Shown here piece by piece: positions 1 through 8,315 of a stretch of DNA of 64,000 bases. Numbering within the stretch: position 1 is the stretch's first letter; every line of letters starts with the position of its first letter. The stretch covers positions 186,001 through 250,000 of the forward strand of contig JBBDWU010000038.1 of the NCBI GenBank assembly GCA_040902725.1, given 5' to 3'. This stretch comes from JACVRU01 sp040902725 (GTDB taxonomy: Bacteria > Actinomycetota > Thermoleophilia > Gaiellales > Gaiellaceae). The notes under the pieces are model-generated. The model saw only the letters and a list, made by a program, of their open reading frames with translations. It was not told the origin of the DNA and made no database searches. The position numbers and the translations under genes were made by a program.

Positions 1-387
1 GCTCGCCGCGGCGACGGCCCGCCGCTGCCCGTAGAACCAGTCCGCCGTGCCCTCGTCGAGGCGGTCCCAGCCGAGCTCCTCCAGCACGAGGACGCCGCCG
101 GGCCGCAGGTGGTCGCGGATCTTGTCGAGCGCGGGCCCCAGGTCGGTGACGTGGTGCAGCGTCTGCACGGCGACGATCGCGTGGAAGAGCTCGTCCTCGT
201 CCACCTCCTCCAGCTTGATCCGGCGGAAGATCCCGTCGCCCTGCGGCGCCGCGGGGTCGATCGCGACCACGTCGTAGCCGCCCGCGTCGAGCGCGAGCGC
301 GAGTGACCCCTTCGCCCCGGTGCCGACCTCGAGCACCCTCGCCGGGGGCGGCGGAAGCTGGGAAAGTACGAACTCGGTGGTGTCCAT
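1..387 (-). CDS. SAM-dependent methyltransferase, C-terminal end outside window
   Basis: Read leftwards from an ATG at 387, the product contains VLEVGTGAKG (residues 17-26), the glycine-rich SAM-binding motif I of class I methyltransferases, then an acidic motif II (AIDP) and a LHHV segment typical of the Methyltransf_11/25 group. The gene runs off the left edge, so only about 129 codons are visible and the substrate cannot be inferred. Its start lies on top of the start of the divergent YcaQ-like gene, so the two genes share a few bases and must share a promoter region. The family call is good; the specific reaction is unknown. Confidence 0.8.
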   Translation of the reverse strand, partial: MDTTEFVLSQLPPPPARVLEVGTGAKGSLALALDAGGYDVVAIDPAAPQGDGIFRRIKLEEVDEDELFHAIVAVQTLHHVTDLGPALDKIRDHLRPGGVLVLEELGWDRLDEGTADWFYGQRRAVAAAS

Positions 388-1363
388 CCCTTGCAGCCTC
401 GCAGAGGCCCGGCGGATCGCGGTCCGGGCGCAGCTCCTCGACGGCTCGGCGACCTCGGTGCTCGATACGGTCCGCCGGCTCGGGTTCCTCCAGATCGACA
501 CCGTCTCGACGGTCGCGCCGCCGCAGTACCTGGTGCTCTGGAGCCGCCTCGGCCCCTACGACCCGGCGCAGCTCGACAGCCTGCTCTGGGACGAGAAGCG
601 GCTGTTCGAGTGGAACGCGTTCATCTACCCGATCGAGGACTTCCCGCTGATCCGGGCGCGAATGCTGCGCCGGAGCCGCAAGTACGCGCACGAGATCCGC
701 GGCAGCGAGTTCCTCAAGAGCAACGCGCGCTTCAAGCGCTACGTCATGCGCGAGCTCGAGGCGCGCGGCCCGCTGCTCTCCCGTGACCTCGACGACCGCT
801 CGGTGATGAGCTGGAGCTCCGACAGCCGCTGGTGGGGAAGCCGCAACGTGGCCGTGATGCTCGAGATCCTCCACTCGCGGGGGCAGGTCGCGGTGGCCGG
901 GCGCCAGAACGGCCAGCGGCTCTGGGACCTGGGCGAGCGCTGGTATCCGGAGGTCGAGCGCGTTCCGCTGCGCGAGGCCGACCGGCTGCTGGCCGAGAAG
1001 CGGCGCCGGGCCAAGGGCGTCTGGCTGGAGGGCGGCCAGTGGCGCGCGCACCCGGACGCGGCGGACGGACCGGTGCCCGACCGCGTCACGCTCCTCTCCC
1101 CCTTCGACCGGCTGATCTACGACCGCGAGCGCACCGAGGCGCTCTTCGACTTCCGCTACCGGCTCGAGATGTTCGTCCCCAAGGCGAAGCGGGAGTACGG
1201 CTACTACGTCTTGCCGCTGCTCGTGGGCGACCGGCTCGTGGGGCGCGTCGAGCCGCGCTTCGACCGGAAGACGCGGAAGCTCGAGGTGCTCGGCGCCTGG
1301 GGCGACACCTCCCGGCTCGACGAGGCGCTCGCGAGCCTTGCCGCGTTTCTCGGCGCGGAGTAG
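377..1363 (+). CDS. YcaQ/AlkZ-like DNA glycosylase (winged-helix family)
   Basis: The product resembles the HTH_42/YcaQ family, whose characterised members unhook DNA interstrand crosslinks. The family's catalytic Q-x-D element is visible as LQIDTV near residue 39, followed by the usual RLGPYDP stretch. A C-terminal segment with LLSPFDRLIYDRERTEALF is the family's other conserved block. Length (about 328 aa) is slightly short but complete. The start is uncertain: GTG at 377 or 380 gives a sensible N-terminus and overlaps the methyltransferase start; an ATG further upstream would add residues with no family likeness. Role in DNA repair is from family knowledge, not shown by the sequence. Confidence 0.8.
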   Translation: MVSIPCSLAEARRIAVRAQLLDGSATSVLDTVRRLGFLQIDTVSTVAPPQYLVLWSRLGPYDPAQLDSLLWDEKRLFEWNAFIYPIEDFPLIRARMLRRSRKYAHEIRGSEFLKSNARFKRYVMRELEARGPLLSRDLDDRSVMSWSSDSRWWGSRNVAVMLEILHSRGQVAVAGRQNGQRLWDLGERWYPEVERVPLREADRLLAEKRRRAKGVWLEGGQWRAHPDAADGPVPDRVTLLSPFDRLIYDRERTEALFDFRYRLEMFVPKAKREYGYYVLPLLVGDRLVGRVEPRFDRKTRKLEVLGAWGDTSRLDEALASLAAFLGAE

Positions 1364-1366
1364 GCT
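1361..1366 (+). promoter_or_regulatory. Leaderless -10 box (TAGGCT) overlapping the previous stop codon
   Basis: TAGGCT lies exactly 6 nt before the GTG at 1373 and its first three bases are the stop codon of the YcaQ-like gene. This TANNNT-N6-start arrangement recurs at many starts in the window and fits leaderless transcription as known in actinobacteria. Confidence 0.5.
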
Positions 1367-1372
1367 CACGCC

Positions 1373-2374
1373 GTGCGCGTCGACGCCTCGGTCACCTCGA
1401 TCTCCTGGATCCCCTCCGACGCGGTCAAGGGGATGCCGAAGGTGCCGTTCGAGCTCGGCGTCGCCCACTACGACGACGCGCCGCCGGAGGAGCTCCACCC
1501 GGGCGACCTCGACCGCCTGACCGAGCAAGACGCCTTCCGCGAGGCGAACGAGCTGCGCGCCTGGATCGAGGTCGAGGACGGGAAGATCGTCGACGCCGGC
1601 TACTCGGGCGGCGGGCGGATCGGCGTCACGCGCGTCAAGCTGGGCCCGAAGGAGCTGACGATCCCGGCCGTGGCGATGCCCACGCTCCAGGCGGACCCCG
1701 AGGTCGGCGAGGGCGAAGCGCGCTTCGTCCAGACCGCGGGCGGCCGAACGGGCGCCCCCGCGCCGCGCCACGTCCGCGGGAAGCCGTACTTCCAGCTCGC
1801 CTCGTCGCTCGCCTGGACCACCCTCGCGCTGACGATCCGAGCCGACGGCTCCTCGGAGTGGGAGCTCGTCGGCGCCAGCCCGTTCCCGCGCCACTGGGTC
1901 TACGACCAGGAAGGCGCGCTCGCCGCCAAGTCCGGCGTGATCGACTTCGCGACCTGGTACCGCGAGGCGCACGAGCGCAACACGCCGTGGGGCGACGAGG
2001 AGTCCGAGGCCGTCCTCGCGGAGGTCGAGACGTCGCTCGAGCGCGAGCTCTCCGAGCAGGTGATGGCCGACCGGCCCAAGCCGCGGACGGTCGCGGCCGG
2101 CGAGACGCTGATCGAGCAAGGAGCCGCGGACGATTCGGTCTACCTGGTCCTCGACGGCGTCTTCGAGGTCACGATCGACGGCGAGCCGGTGGGCGAGGTC
2201 GGCCCGGGCGCGATCGTGGGCGAGCGGGCGGGCCTCGAGCTCGGCAAGCGCACGGCGACGCTCACGGCGCGGACGCAGGCGCGCGTCGTCGACGCCGGCG
2301 AGCTCGATCCGGGCGACCTGTACGAGGTCTCCGCCGGGCATCGCCGCGAGCCCGGAGGCGCTGCCAGCCAGTAG
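1373..2374 (+). CDS. Cyclic-nucleotide-binding domain protein
   Basis: A 333-residue protein starting at GTG. The last 100 residues form a CRP-type cNMP-binding beta-roll: the series DDSVYLVLDGVFEVTIDG followed by VGPGAIVGERAGL matches the roll and the phosphate-binding-cassette region, although the usual arginine after the GE-x-A/S-L element is not obvious. The first 230 residues are of unknown function, contain SWIPSDAVKG and a FPRHWVYD segment, and have no membrane helices or HTH, so this is not a CRP transcription factor. It sits 9 nt after the YcaQ-like gene and 10 nt before the PLP gene. Function is unknown; it could be a regulatory or scaffold protein. Confidence 0.75.
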   Translation: MRVDASVTSISWIPSDAVKGMPKVPFELGVAHYDDAPPEELHPGDLDRLTEQDAFREANELRAWIEVEDGKIVDAGYSGGGRIGVTRVKLGPKELTIPAVAMPTLQADPEVGEGEARFVQTAGGRTGAPAPRHVRGKPYFQLASSLAWTTLALTIRADGSSEWELVGASPFPRHWVYDQEGALAAKSGVIDFATWYREAHERNTPWGDEESEAVLAEVETSLERELSEQVMADRPKPRTVAAGETLIEQGAADDSVYLVLDGVFEVTIDGEPVGEVGPGAIVGERAGLELGKRTATLTARTQARVVDAGELDPGDLYEVSAGHRREPGGAASQ

Positions 2375-2377
2375 CAT
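2372..2377 (+). promoter_or_regulatory. Leaderless -10 box (TAGCAT) for the PLP enzyme
   Basis: TAGCAT sits 7 nt before the GTG at 2385 and again includes the stop codon of the upstream gene. Confidence 0.45.
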
Positions 2378-2384
2378 CGAGCGC

Positions 2385-3530
2385 GTGGACTTCGAGACGC
2401 GCGCGATCCACGAAGGGCAGGAGCCGGACCCGGCCACCGGCTCGGTAACCGTCCCGATCTACCAGACCTCCACTTACGTCCAAGAGGAGGTCGGGAAGCA
2501 CAAGGGTTACGACTACGCGCGGGTCGCCAACCCGACGCGCACGGCGCTGCAGACCTGCCTAGCCTCGCTCGAGGGCGCCGAGCACGGCATCGCATTCTCC
2601 TCGGGCCTCGGCGCGACGACGACGCTCTTCCACCTCGTCAACCCGGGTCAGCGGGTGGTCGCCGTCAACGACGTCTACGGCGGCGTCTACCGCATGTTCA
2701 AGCAGGTCTACGAGCCCAAGGGCTACCTCTTCGACTGGCGGCCCGCGGACGAGTTCGCCGAAGTGCCGGCCGACACGGCCCTCGTCTGGATCGAGACGCC
2801 CACGAATCCGATGCTCAACCTCGTCGACATCGGCGCTGCCGCGGAGGCCGCCCACGCCGTCGGCGCGATCCTCGTCGTCGACAACACGTTCGCCACGCCC
2901 TTCCTGCAGCGGCCGCTCGAGCTCGGCGCCGACGCCGTCGTCCACTCGACCACGAAATACCTCGGCGGCCACTCCGACGTCGTCGGCGGCTTCGTCGCCA
3001 CGAACGACCCCACGATCGCGGAGCGGCTCTTCTTCCTCCAGAAGTCGCTCGGCGCGATCCCCGGCCCCTTCGACGCGTGGCTCGTCCTACGGGGCGTGAA
3101 GACGCTGGCAGTGCGGATGGAGCGCCACTGCGAGAACGCGCGTCGCGTCGCCGCCTTCCTGGAGGAGCATCCGGCGGTCGAGCGCGTGCTCTACCCCGGC
3201 CTGGACAGTCATCCCCAGCACGACCTCGCGGGCCGGCAGATGAGCGACTTCGGCGGGATGGTCTCGTTCCTCGCCGGCTCGGAGGAGGAGGCGATGGGGA
3301 TCTGCGGGCGGACGAAGCTGTTCGCGCTCGCCGAGAGCCTCGGCGGCGTCGAGAGCCTGATCGAGCATCCGGCGCGCATGACCCACGCGTCGACCGCGGA
3401 CGCGCCGTTCGCGGCGCCCCGCAACCTGATCCGGCTCTCCGTGGGGATCGAGTCGGCCGACGACCTGGTCGCGGATCTCGAGGCGGCGCTCGCGCCGGTT
3501 CCGTCGCGTGCGCAGCGGTTGCGACCGTAG
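2385..3530 (+). CDS. metB: Cystathionine gamma-synthase / gamma-lyase (Cys/Met PLP family)
   Basis: A full-length (381 aa) member of the Cys/Met metabolism PLP-dependent family. Visible hallmarks: YDYARVANPTR near residue 42, the SSGLGA phosphate-binding turn near 72, ETPTNP near 137, DNTFATP near 166, and HSTTKYLGGHSD with the Schiff-base Lys191. These enzymes either build cystathionine from an activated homoserine and cysteine or cleave it. Which direction applies cannot be decided by sequence alone, so the symbol is tentative. A homocysteine methyltransferase/MTHFR fusion at 25.9 kb and a cysteine-synthase-like gene at 37 kb give other parts of sulfur amino acid metabolism in the same window. 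Confidence 0.9.
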   Translation: MDFETRAIHEGQEPDPATGSVTVPIYQTSTYVQEEVGKHKGYDYARVANPTRTALQTCLASLEGAEHGIAFSSGLGATTTLFHLVNPGQRVVAVNDVYGGVYRMFKQVYEPKGYLFDWRPADEFAEVPADTALVWIETPTNPMLNLVDIGAAAEAAHAVGAILVVDNTFATPFLQRPLELGADAVVHSTTKYLGGHSDVVGGFVATNDPTIAERLFFLQKSLGAIPGPFDAWLVLRGVKTLAVRMERHCENARRVAAFLEEHPAVERVLYPGLDSHPQHDLAGRQMSDFGGMVSFLAGSEEEAMGICGRTKLFALAESLGGVESLIEHPARMTHASTADAPFAAPRNLIRLSVGIESADDLVADLEAALAPVPSRAQRLRP

Positions 3531-3581
3531 GCACGTTCCTGATCGGTCGCGCGAAAACCGAGCAGCTCAAGGACGCAGGGA

Positions 3582-3609
3582 GCGCCCGTAGCCCCAGCGC
3601 TACGGGCGC
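3582..3609. terminator. Perfect 10-bp hairpin after the PLP gene
   Basis: GCGCCCGTAG (3582-3591) pairs perfectly with CTACGGGCGC (3600-3609) around an 8-nt loop. It lies 52 nt after the PLP-enzyme stop and 17 nt before the next start. There is no T-run on either side, so it may be a factor-assisted terminator or another RNA structure. Confidence 0.4.
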
Positions 3610-3625
3610 GACTGAGGACGCCGAG

Positions 3626-4375
3626 ATGCGACGGTTTGCAGCCGGCCGAGCAGACAACGGTGCCTGCGGTCGTGACCGCCTGCCTGACGCACCCGCCTGG
3701 TACGGCCTAGCCCTTCCGCTCTACCTCTTCGCCTTCCTCGCGCTCGACACGCGCGGCGTCGGCCTGCAGCTCGCCATCGCCGCGGTCACCTGGGTCGTGC
3801 TGCTCGCCGCCTGCGTCCCACTCGTCGTCGAGCAGCGGCTGCGCGTCGCGCTCGTCGTCCTCGTGGCGACGGTCGGCGAGGTCACGGGGTCGCTGATCTG
3901 GGGCGTCTACACCTACCGCCTCGACAACCTGCCCGCGTACATCCCGCCGGGCCACGGGCTCGTCTACCTGGGCGGGCTCGGCCTGAGCGTCGCGCTCGCG
4001 CGGCACGGGCGCGTGATCGTCGTCGGCGCCGCCGTGGCCGCGCTCGTCTGGGGGATCGCCGGCCTCGGCCTCCTGCCGCGGCTCGACGTCGCCGGCGCCC
4101 TCGGGATCCCGCTGCTGCTGTTCTGCCTCTGGCGCGCCCGCAATCGCACCGTCTACGCGGGCGTGTTCATCGTCGTGATGGCGCTGGAGGTGTACGGGAC
4201 GTGGCTCGGGGTCTGGACGTGGCGCCCGGAGCTGCCCGGACTCGGCATCCCCCAGGGCAACCCGCCGAGCGGGGTCGCCAGCGGCTACGTCTTCTTCGAC
4301 GTGTTCGCCGTGTTCGTAGCGGCGAGATTGATGCGCTGGAACCCGCTGCGCCGGCTCGGCGTGGCGCAGGCCTGA
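3626..4375 (+). CDS. Integral membrane protein of unknown function
   Basis: About 249 residues from ATG 3626; most of the protein is six to seven hydrophobic segments separated by short loops, with a C-terminal conserved-looking stretch (TWRPELPGLGIPQGNPPSG, then GYVFFD). The open frame continues upstream across the hairpin and into the preceding gene, but that part is a shadow of the PLP gene, so I chose the first ATG after it. The metallo-hydrolase gene follows after 3 nt, so the pair is probably co-transcribed. I do not recognise the family with certainty; the WRPE-PG-GNPP pattern occurs in some actinobacterial membrane proteins without assigned role. Confidence 0.65.
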   Translation: MRRFAAGRADNGACGRDRLPDAPAWYGLALPLYLFAFLALDTRGVGLQLAIAAVTWVVLLAACVPLVVEQRLRVALVVLVATVGEVTGSLIWGVYTYRLDNLPAYIPPGHGLVYLGGLGLSVALARHGRVIVVGAAVAALVWGIAGLGLLPRLDVAGALGIPLLLFCLWRARNRTVYAGVFIVVMALEVYGTWLGVWTWRPELPGLGIPQGNPPSGVASGYVFFDVFAVFVAARLMRWNPLRRLGVAQA

Positions 4376-4378
4376 ACC

Positions 4379-5230
4379 GTGCTTCTGGCCGGCCCGCTCG
4401 ATCTTCACCACCAGGGCTCCGAGCGGGTCATCGGCGTCTACCTCGTCGAAACGGACGACGGGCCCGCGCTCTTCGACTGCGGACCCACGACCGGCCTCGC
4501 CGCGCTGAAGCAGCGGCTCGAGGAGCAGGGCCTGGCGCTCACCGACGTCGGGCACCTGCTGCTCTCGCACATCCACCTCGACCACGCCGGCGCCGCGGGC
4601 GTCCTCGTCCGCCAGCATCCCGGCCTGCACGTGCACGTCTCGCCGATCGGCGCGCCGCACCTCGTCGACCCGTCCCGGCTCGAGGCGAGCGCGCGCCGGC
4701 TGTACGGCGACACCTTCGACTCGCTCTGGGGCGAGCTCGCGCCCGTGCCCGAGGCGAACGTCCACGCCGTCGGCGAGCGCGTGCTCGGTCTCGACTGCTT
4801 CCCCACGCCCGGTCACGCCTCCCACCACGTCTCCTACCTCGACGCCGACGGCACGCTCTACGCCGGCGACGCGGCGGGCGTCCGGATCGCGCCCGACCGG
4901 GTCGTCTGGCCGGTCTCGCCGCCGCCGGACGTGGATGTCGAGGGCTGGGAGCGGACGCTCGACGAGATCTCCAGTCGCGCGCCCGACCGCCTCGCGCTGA
5001 TCCACTTCGGGCTCTTCGACGACCTCGGCTACCACCTCGCCGAGACGCGTCGCGTGCTGCGCGACTGGGCGGATCGGGTCGCCGGCGGCGCGACGGAGGA
5101 GGAGTTCGTCGAGGCCGCCCGCGGCAACATGGGCGACGCGCCCTACTACGAGCTCGCCGCGCCGCTGTGGCAGTCCTACGCGGGCCTCAAGCGCTGGTGG
5201 GACAAGCGCTCCGCGAGCGCCTCGCGGTAG
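4379..5230 (+). CDS. Metallo-beta-lactamase-fold hydrolase
   Basis: 283 residues with the complete metal-binding signature of the fold: SHIHLDHAG (His64, His66, Asp68, His69), PTPGHASHHVSYL (third-site His), YAGDAAG (bridging Asp) and the late ALIHFG histidine. The closest general type is the broad glyoxalase II / quorum-quenching-like MBL group; the substrate is unknown. The C-terminal 70 residues (ATEEEFVEAA, LAAPLWQSYAGL) form a helical extension found in several such hydrolases. The 3' end overlaps the convergent glycosyltransferase gene by 55 bp. Confidence 0.88.
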   Translation: MLLAGPLDLHHQGSERVIGVYLVETDDGPALFDCGPTTGLAALKQRLEEQGLALTDVGHLLLSHIHLDHAGAAGVLVRQHPGLHVHVSPIGAPHLVDPSRLEASARRLYGDTFDSLWGELAPVPEANVHAVGERVLGLDCFPTPGHASHHVSYLDADGTLYAGDAAGVRIAPDRVVWPVSPPPDVDVEGWERTLDEISSRAPDRLALIHFGLFDDLGYHLAETRRVLRDWADRVAGGATEEEFVEAARGNMGDAPYYELAAPLWQSYAGLKRWWDKRSASASR

Positions 5231-6246
5231 GCCCGGACGTAGTCGGCGACCATCCGCTCCGGCGAGAACCGCAGCTCGGCCTGCCGGCGGATCTCGAGCG
5301 GGTCGAGCCGGTCGGCCTCCTCGAGCGCCGCCGGCATGCTCCGGTAGTCGTCGACGATGATCCCGGTGACGCCGTGCTCGATCACCTCGGGCACGGCGCC
5401 CCAGCGCGTGCCGATCACCGGCGTCCCGCACGCCATCGACTCGATCATCACGAGCCCGAACGGCTCCTCCCACTCGATCGGGAAGAGCGTCGCGCGCGCG
5501 TTCTGGAGCAGCTCGACCTTCTCCCCGTGCGGCACCTCCCCGAGGTACTCGATCGAGTCCGAGAGGTGCGGCTCGACGTACTGCCGGAAGTACTCCTGCT
5601 CGAGCGGCTCGCGGCACTTGCCGGCGATCTTCAGCGGCAGCCCCGTATCGATCGCGACCGCGACCGCGCGGTGGCAGCCCTTCTCCCAGCTCATCCGGCC
5701 CAGGAAGAGGAGGTAGTCGCCCTGGTGCGGGTGGACGGGGTAGAGCGAGAAGTCGAGCGCGTTCGGGCAGTTGCCGATCCAGGGCAGGTCGGGCTTCGGC
5801 TTGCGCTGGTTGAGCGAGATCGAGATCAGCCGCGCGTTCGGGACGACCGAGCAGATCTGCTCGTACATCTCGCCCGGCTCGCCGTCGAGCGGGCCGTGGA
5901 CGGTGTGGACGACGGGCGTCGTGACCAGGCCGGCGAGCGTGACGCCGAGCATTCCGGTGTGGTCGTTGAGGACGTCGAAGTCGCGCGAGCGGGCGTAGGC
6001 GGCCAGCGAGTGGCGCAGCTCCCAGTACGTGTGCCCGATCCACTCGCTCGGCGCCGTGTCGTAGACCGCCGCCAGCTCGGCCTTCGTGTGCGAGTCGCCC
6101 GACGCGAAGAGCGTCACCTCGTGACCGGCGTCGACCAGCCCGTCCGCCAGCAGCGAGACCACCCACTCGATCCCGCCGTAGCCGGTCGGCGGCACGGGGA
6201 ACCAGCACGGCGAGATGACCGCGACGCGGAGCGGCTCGAACGGCAC
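5176..6246 (-). CDS. Glycosyltransferase family 4-type protein
   Basis: GT-B fold glycosyltransferase of about 356 residues. The N-terminus carries VAVISPCWFPVPPTGYGG, the loop that opens the acceptor domain, and the C-terminal half has FLGRMSWEKG and EWEEPFGLVMIESMACG, whose paired glutamates (E-x7-E) mark the nucleotide-sugar site. The GTG start shares one base with the stop of the amylo-glucosidase gene (TAGTG), so translation is probably coupled and the longer upstream frame is only a shadow. Last gene of a five-gene minus-strand chain. With the glucosidase it suggests glucan or glycoside metabolism; acceptor unknown. Confidence 0.88.
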   Translation of the reverse strand: MPFEPLRVAVISPCWFPVPPTGYGGIEWVVSLLADGLVDAGHEVTLFASGDSHTKAELAAVYDTAPSEWIGHTYWELRHSLAAYARSRDFDVLNDHTGMLGVTLAGLVTTPVVHTVHGPLDGEPGEMYEQICSVVPNARLISISLNQRKPKPDLPWIGNCPNALDFSLYPVHPHQGDYLLFLGRMSWEKGCHRAVAVAIDTGLPLKIAGKCREPLEQEYFRQYVEPHLSDSIEYLGEVPHGEKVELLQNARATLFPIEWEEPFGLVMIESMACGTPVIGTRWGAVPEVIEHGVTGIIVDDYRSMPAALEEADRLDPLEIRRQAELRFSPERMVADYVRAYREALAERLSHQRLRPA

Positions 6247-8315
6247 TACTCGATCTCCTCCAGGCGCACCATTCCGTCCTCCAGCCGCACTTCCCACTGC
6301 GCGTCGAAGGCACGCACGCCGGTGAGCCGGATCGTCCCCAGCCACGACGGCAGCTCGGGCGGCGCGACTGACGTGAGCGCGTGCAGGCGCGGGTCCGGCT
6401 GGAGGCCGAGCAGGAGCTGGAGCAGCAGTACCGGCGCGCCCGCCGCCCAGGCCTGCGGCCGGGCCGCCGTGGGATAAGCGATCGGGAACGGCGTGTCGGA
6501 GCGTCGGAGGCCGGCGAAGACCTCGGGCAGCTGGTGGCCGAAGTAGGCGGCCGCCTCCAGCAGCCGCCGGGCCACGCGTTGCGTCTCGGTCCAGCGCGCG
6601 TAGCGGGCCAGCCCCCAGGCGATCAGGGAATTGTCGTGCGGCCAGACGCTGCCGTTGTGGTACGCGAGCGGGTTGTAGGCGGCGTCCCCGGTCGACATCG
6701 TGCGGATCCCCCAGCCCGACCAGAGCGACTCGCCCATCAGGGCGTCGACGGTCGCGTCGGCGCGCTCGGGCGGGACGATGCCGGTCCAGAGCAGGTGGCC
6801 GGTGTTCGAGGCGAGCGAGTCGACCTGGCGCTTGTCACCGTCCAGCGCGAGCGCATAGTGGCCGCGCTCCTCGACCCAGTAGGCCGCGTCGAAGCGCGAG
6901 CGGAGCTCGGCCGCCTCCGCCTCGAGCCGGTCGGCGAGTTCCCGGTCGCGCCAGACCTCGCGCGCCAGCTCGGCCGTCCGGCGCTTCGCGTCGTAGACGT
7001 AGCCCTGCACCTCGCAGGGAGCGATCGGCGTGCCGGCGAGGCGGCCGTCCGAGAAGCGCTGCGAGTCGCCCGAGTCCTTCCAGGACTGGTTGGCGAGGCC
7101 GTGCGGCGTCCGCTGCTCGTACTCGACGAAGCCGTCGCCGTCGCGGTCGCCGTACTCGTCGATCCAGCGCAGCGCCGCGAGCGCGGGCTCCTGGAGGTCG
7201 CGCACGAGCAGGGTGTCGTCCGTCCAGCGCCAGACCTCGGAGAGCAGGATCAGGTAGAGCGGCGTCGCGTCGACGGTGCCGTAGTAGCGCTCGAACCAAA
7301 CGCTCGCAGTCTTGCCGGTGCGCACCTCGTGGACGATCTTCCCCGGCTCGGCGTCGATCGACGGGTCGTCCTCGGTCGCCTGGAGCTCGCCGAGCACGTG
7401 CAGGGCGGAACGCGCGAGCTCGGGCCCGAAGAGCAGGGTCTGGAGCGACGTGATCAGCGTGTCGCGGCCGAAGACCGTCATGAACCACGGCATCCCCGCC
7501 GCCGGCAGCTGGCCCATCCCGCCGTTCGAGCGGAGGCGCAGCGCGGCCAGGTCGGCGACCGACTGGCCGAAGGTGTGCTGGAGGGCGTCCCAGGACGCGC
7601 GGAGCTGCGGGACGCGCAGCTCCCAGGCCGCCAGCGACTCGCGCACGTGGGCCAGCTCGTGGCCGAAGCGGCTCTCGATCTCCGGCGCCTGCACGAGCCC
7701 GCCCGCCTTCGTCGGGACGATGTCGACGACGAGCTCCCACTCGCCCCGCGGCTCGAGCTCGACGACGTAGGTGAGCGTGGAGCCGTTGACCTCGCCCGGC
7801 TGCGAGAGGATCACCTGCGTCCGCTCGACCCAGTCCGGGTCCGGGTCCTCGAAGACGAACTGGTTGTGCTCCGCGTCCCAGCGCGGCTCGGCGGTCGGCG
7901 GCAGCGGGCGCGCGGCGGCGCCCCGGCCGAGCGCGAAGTCGCGGTCCTTGACCGTGAACATGTCCGCGAAGTCGGCCTCCACCTCCAAGGCGACCTCGAG
8001 GCGGATGGGCTCGAGCGTCTCGTTCCAGATCCGGATCCGGTCCTCCATCGCCTCGCCGATGAAGCGCTCGCGCGCGATCAGCACCGAGTCCTGCGGCAGC
8101 CCGCCGAGCACCGAGTTCCGCAGGTAGAAGGCGGCCGAAAAGTACTCCACCTTGCGCGCGGCGAGCAGGAGCGGCGTCTGACCGTTGATCGTGAGCCTCA
8201 GCTTCGACAGGTGCCGTACGTCCCCGTCGTAGAAGCCGCTCGTCTCCTCGGTGCCGACGTCGCCGAGGTCGTCGCAGATGCAGAAGGTCGAGCCTTCGAG
8301 GATCGTGAGCGTCAT
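6246..8315 (-). CDS. Amylo-alpha-1,6-glucosidase / glycogen-debranching-like enzyme
   Basis: 689 residues. The N-terminal 200 residues match the GDE_N_bis type domain (EETSGFYDGDVRHLS, DRIRIWNETLEPI), the rest is an (alpha/alpha)6 toroid: MPWFMTVFGRDTLITSLQ, GKIVHEVRTGK, ATPLYLILLSEVWRWT, and NGSVWPHDNSLIAWG. These are hallmarks of the GH133-related amylo-alpha-1,6-glucosidases, which act on branch points of glycogen or similar glucosides. It starts at ATG 8315, overlapping the SDR stop by 4 nt (ATGA). No signal peptide, so cytoplasmic. Exact substrate (glycogen versus a small glucosyl compatible solute) is not decided. Confidence 0.88.
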   Translation of the reverse strand: MTLTILEGSTFCICDDLGDVGTEETSGFYDGDVRHLSKLRLTINGQTPLLLAARKVEYFSAAFYLRNSVLGGLPQDSVLIARERFIGEAMEDRIRIWNETLEPIRLEVALEVEADFADMFTVKDRDFALGRGAAARPLPPTAEPRWDAEHNQFVFEDPDPDWVERTQVILSQPGEVNGSTLTYVVELEPRGEWELVVDIVPTKAGGLVQAPEIESRFGHELAHVRESLAAWELRVPQLRASWDALQHTFGQSVADLAALRLRSNGGMGQLPAAGMPWFMTVFGRDTLITSLQTLLFGPELARSALHVLGELQATEDDPSIDAEPGKIVHEVRTGKTASVWFERYYGTVDATPLYLILLSEVWRWTDDTLLVRDLQEPALAALRWIDEYGDRDGDGFVEYEQRTPHGLANQSWKDSGDSQRFSDGRLAGTPIAPCEVQGYVYDAKRRTAELAREVWRDRELADRLEAEAAELRSRFDAAYWVEERGHYALALDGDKRQVDSLASNTGHLLWTGIVPPERADATVDALMGESLWSGWGIRTMSTGDAAYNPLAYHNGSVWPHDNSLIAWGLARYARWTETQRVARRLLEAAAYFGHQLPEVFAGLRRSDTPFPIAYPTAARPQAWAAGAPVLLLQLLLGLQPDPRLHALTSVAPPELPSWLGTIRLTGVRAFDAQWEVRLEDGMVRLEEIE

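Noticed and set aside
3077..3625. Long N-terminal extension of the membrane protein gene
   Set aside because: That part is antisense/shifted shadow of the PLP gene; ATG 3626 gives a normal membrane protein.
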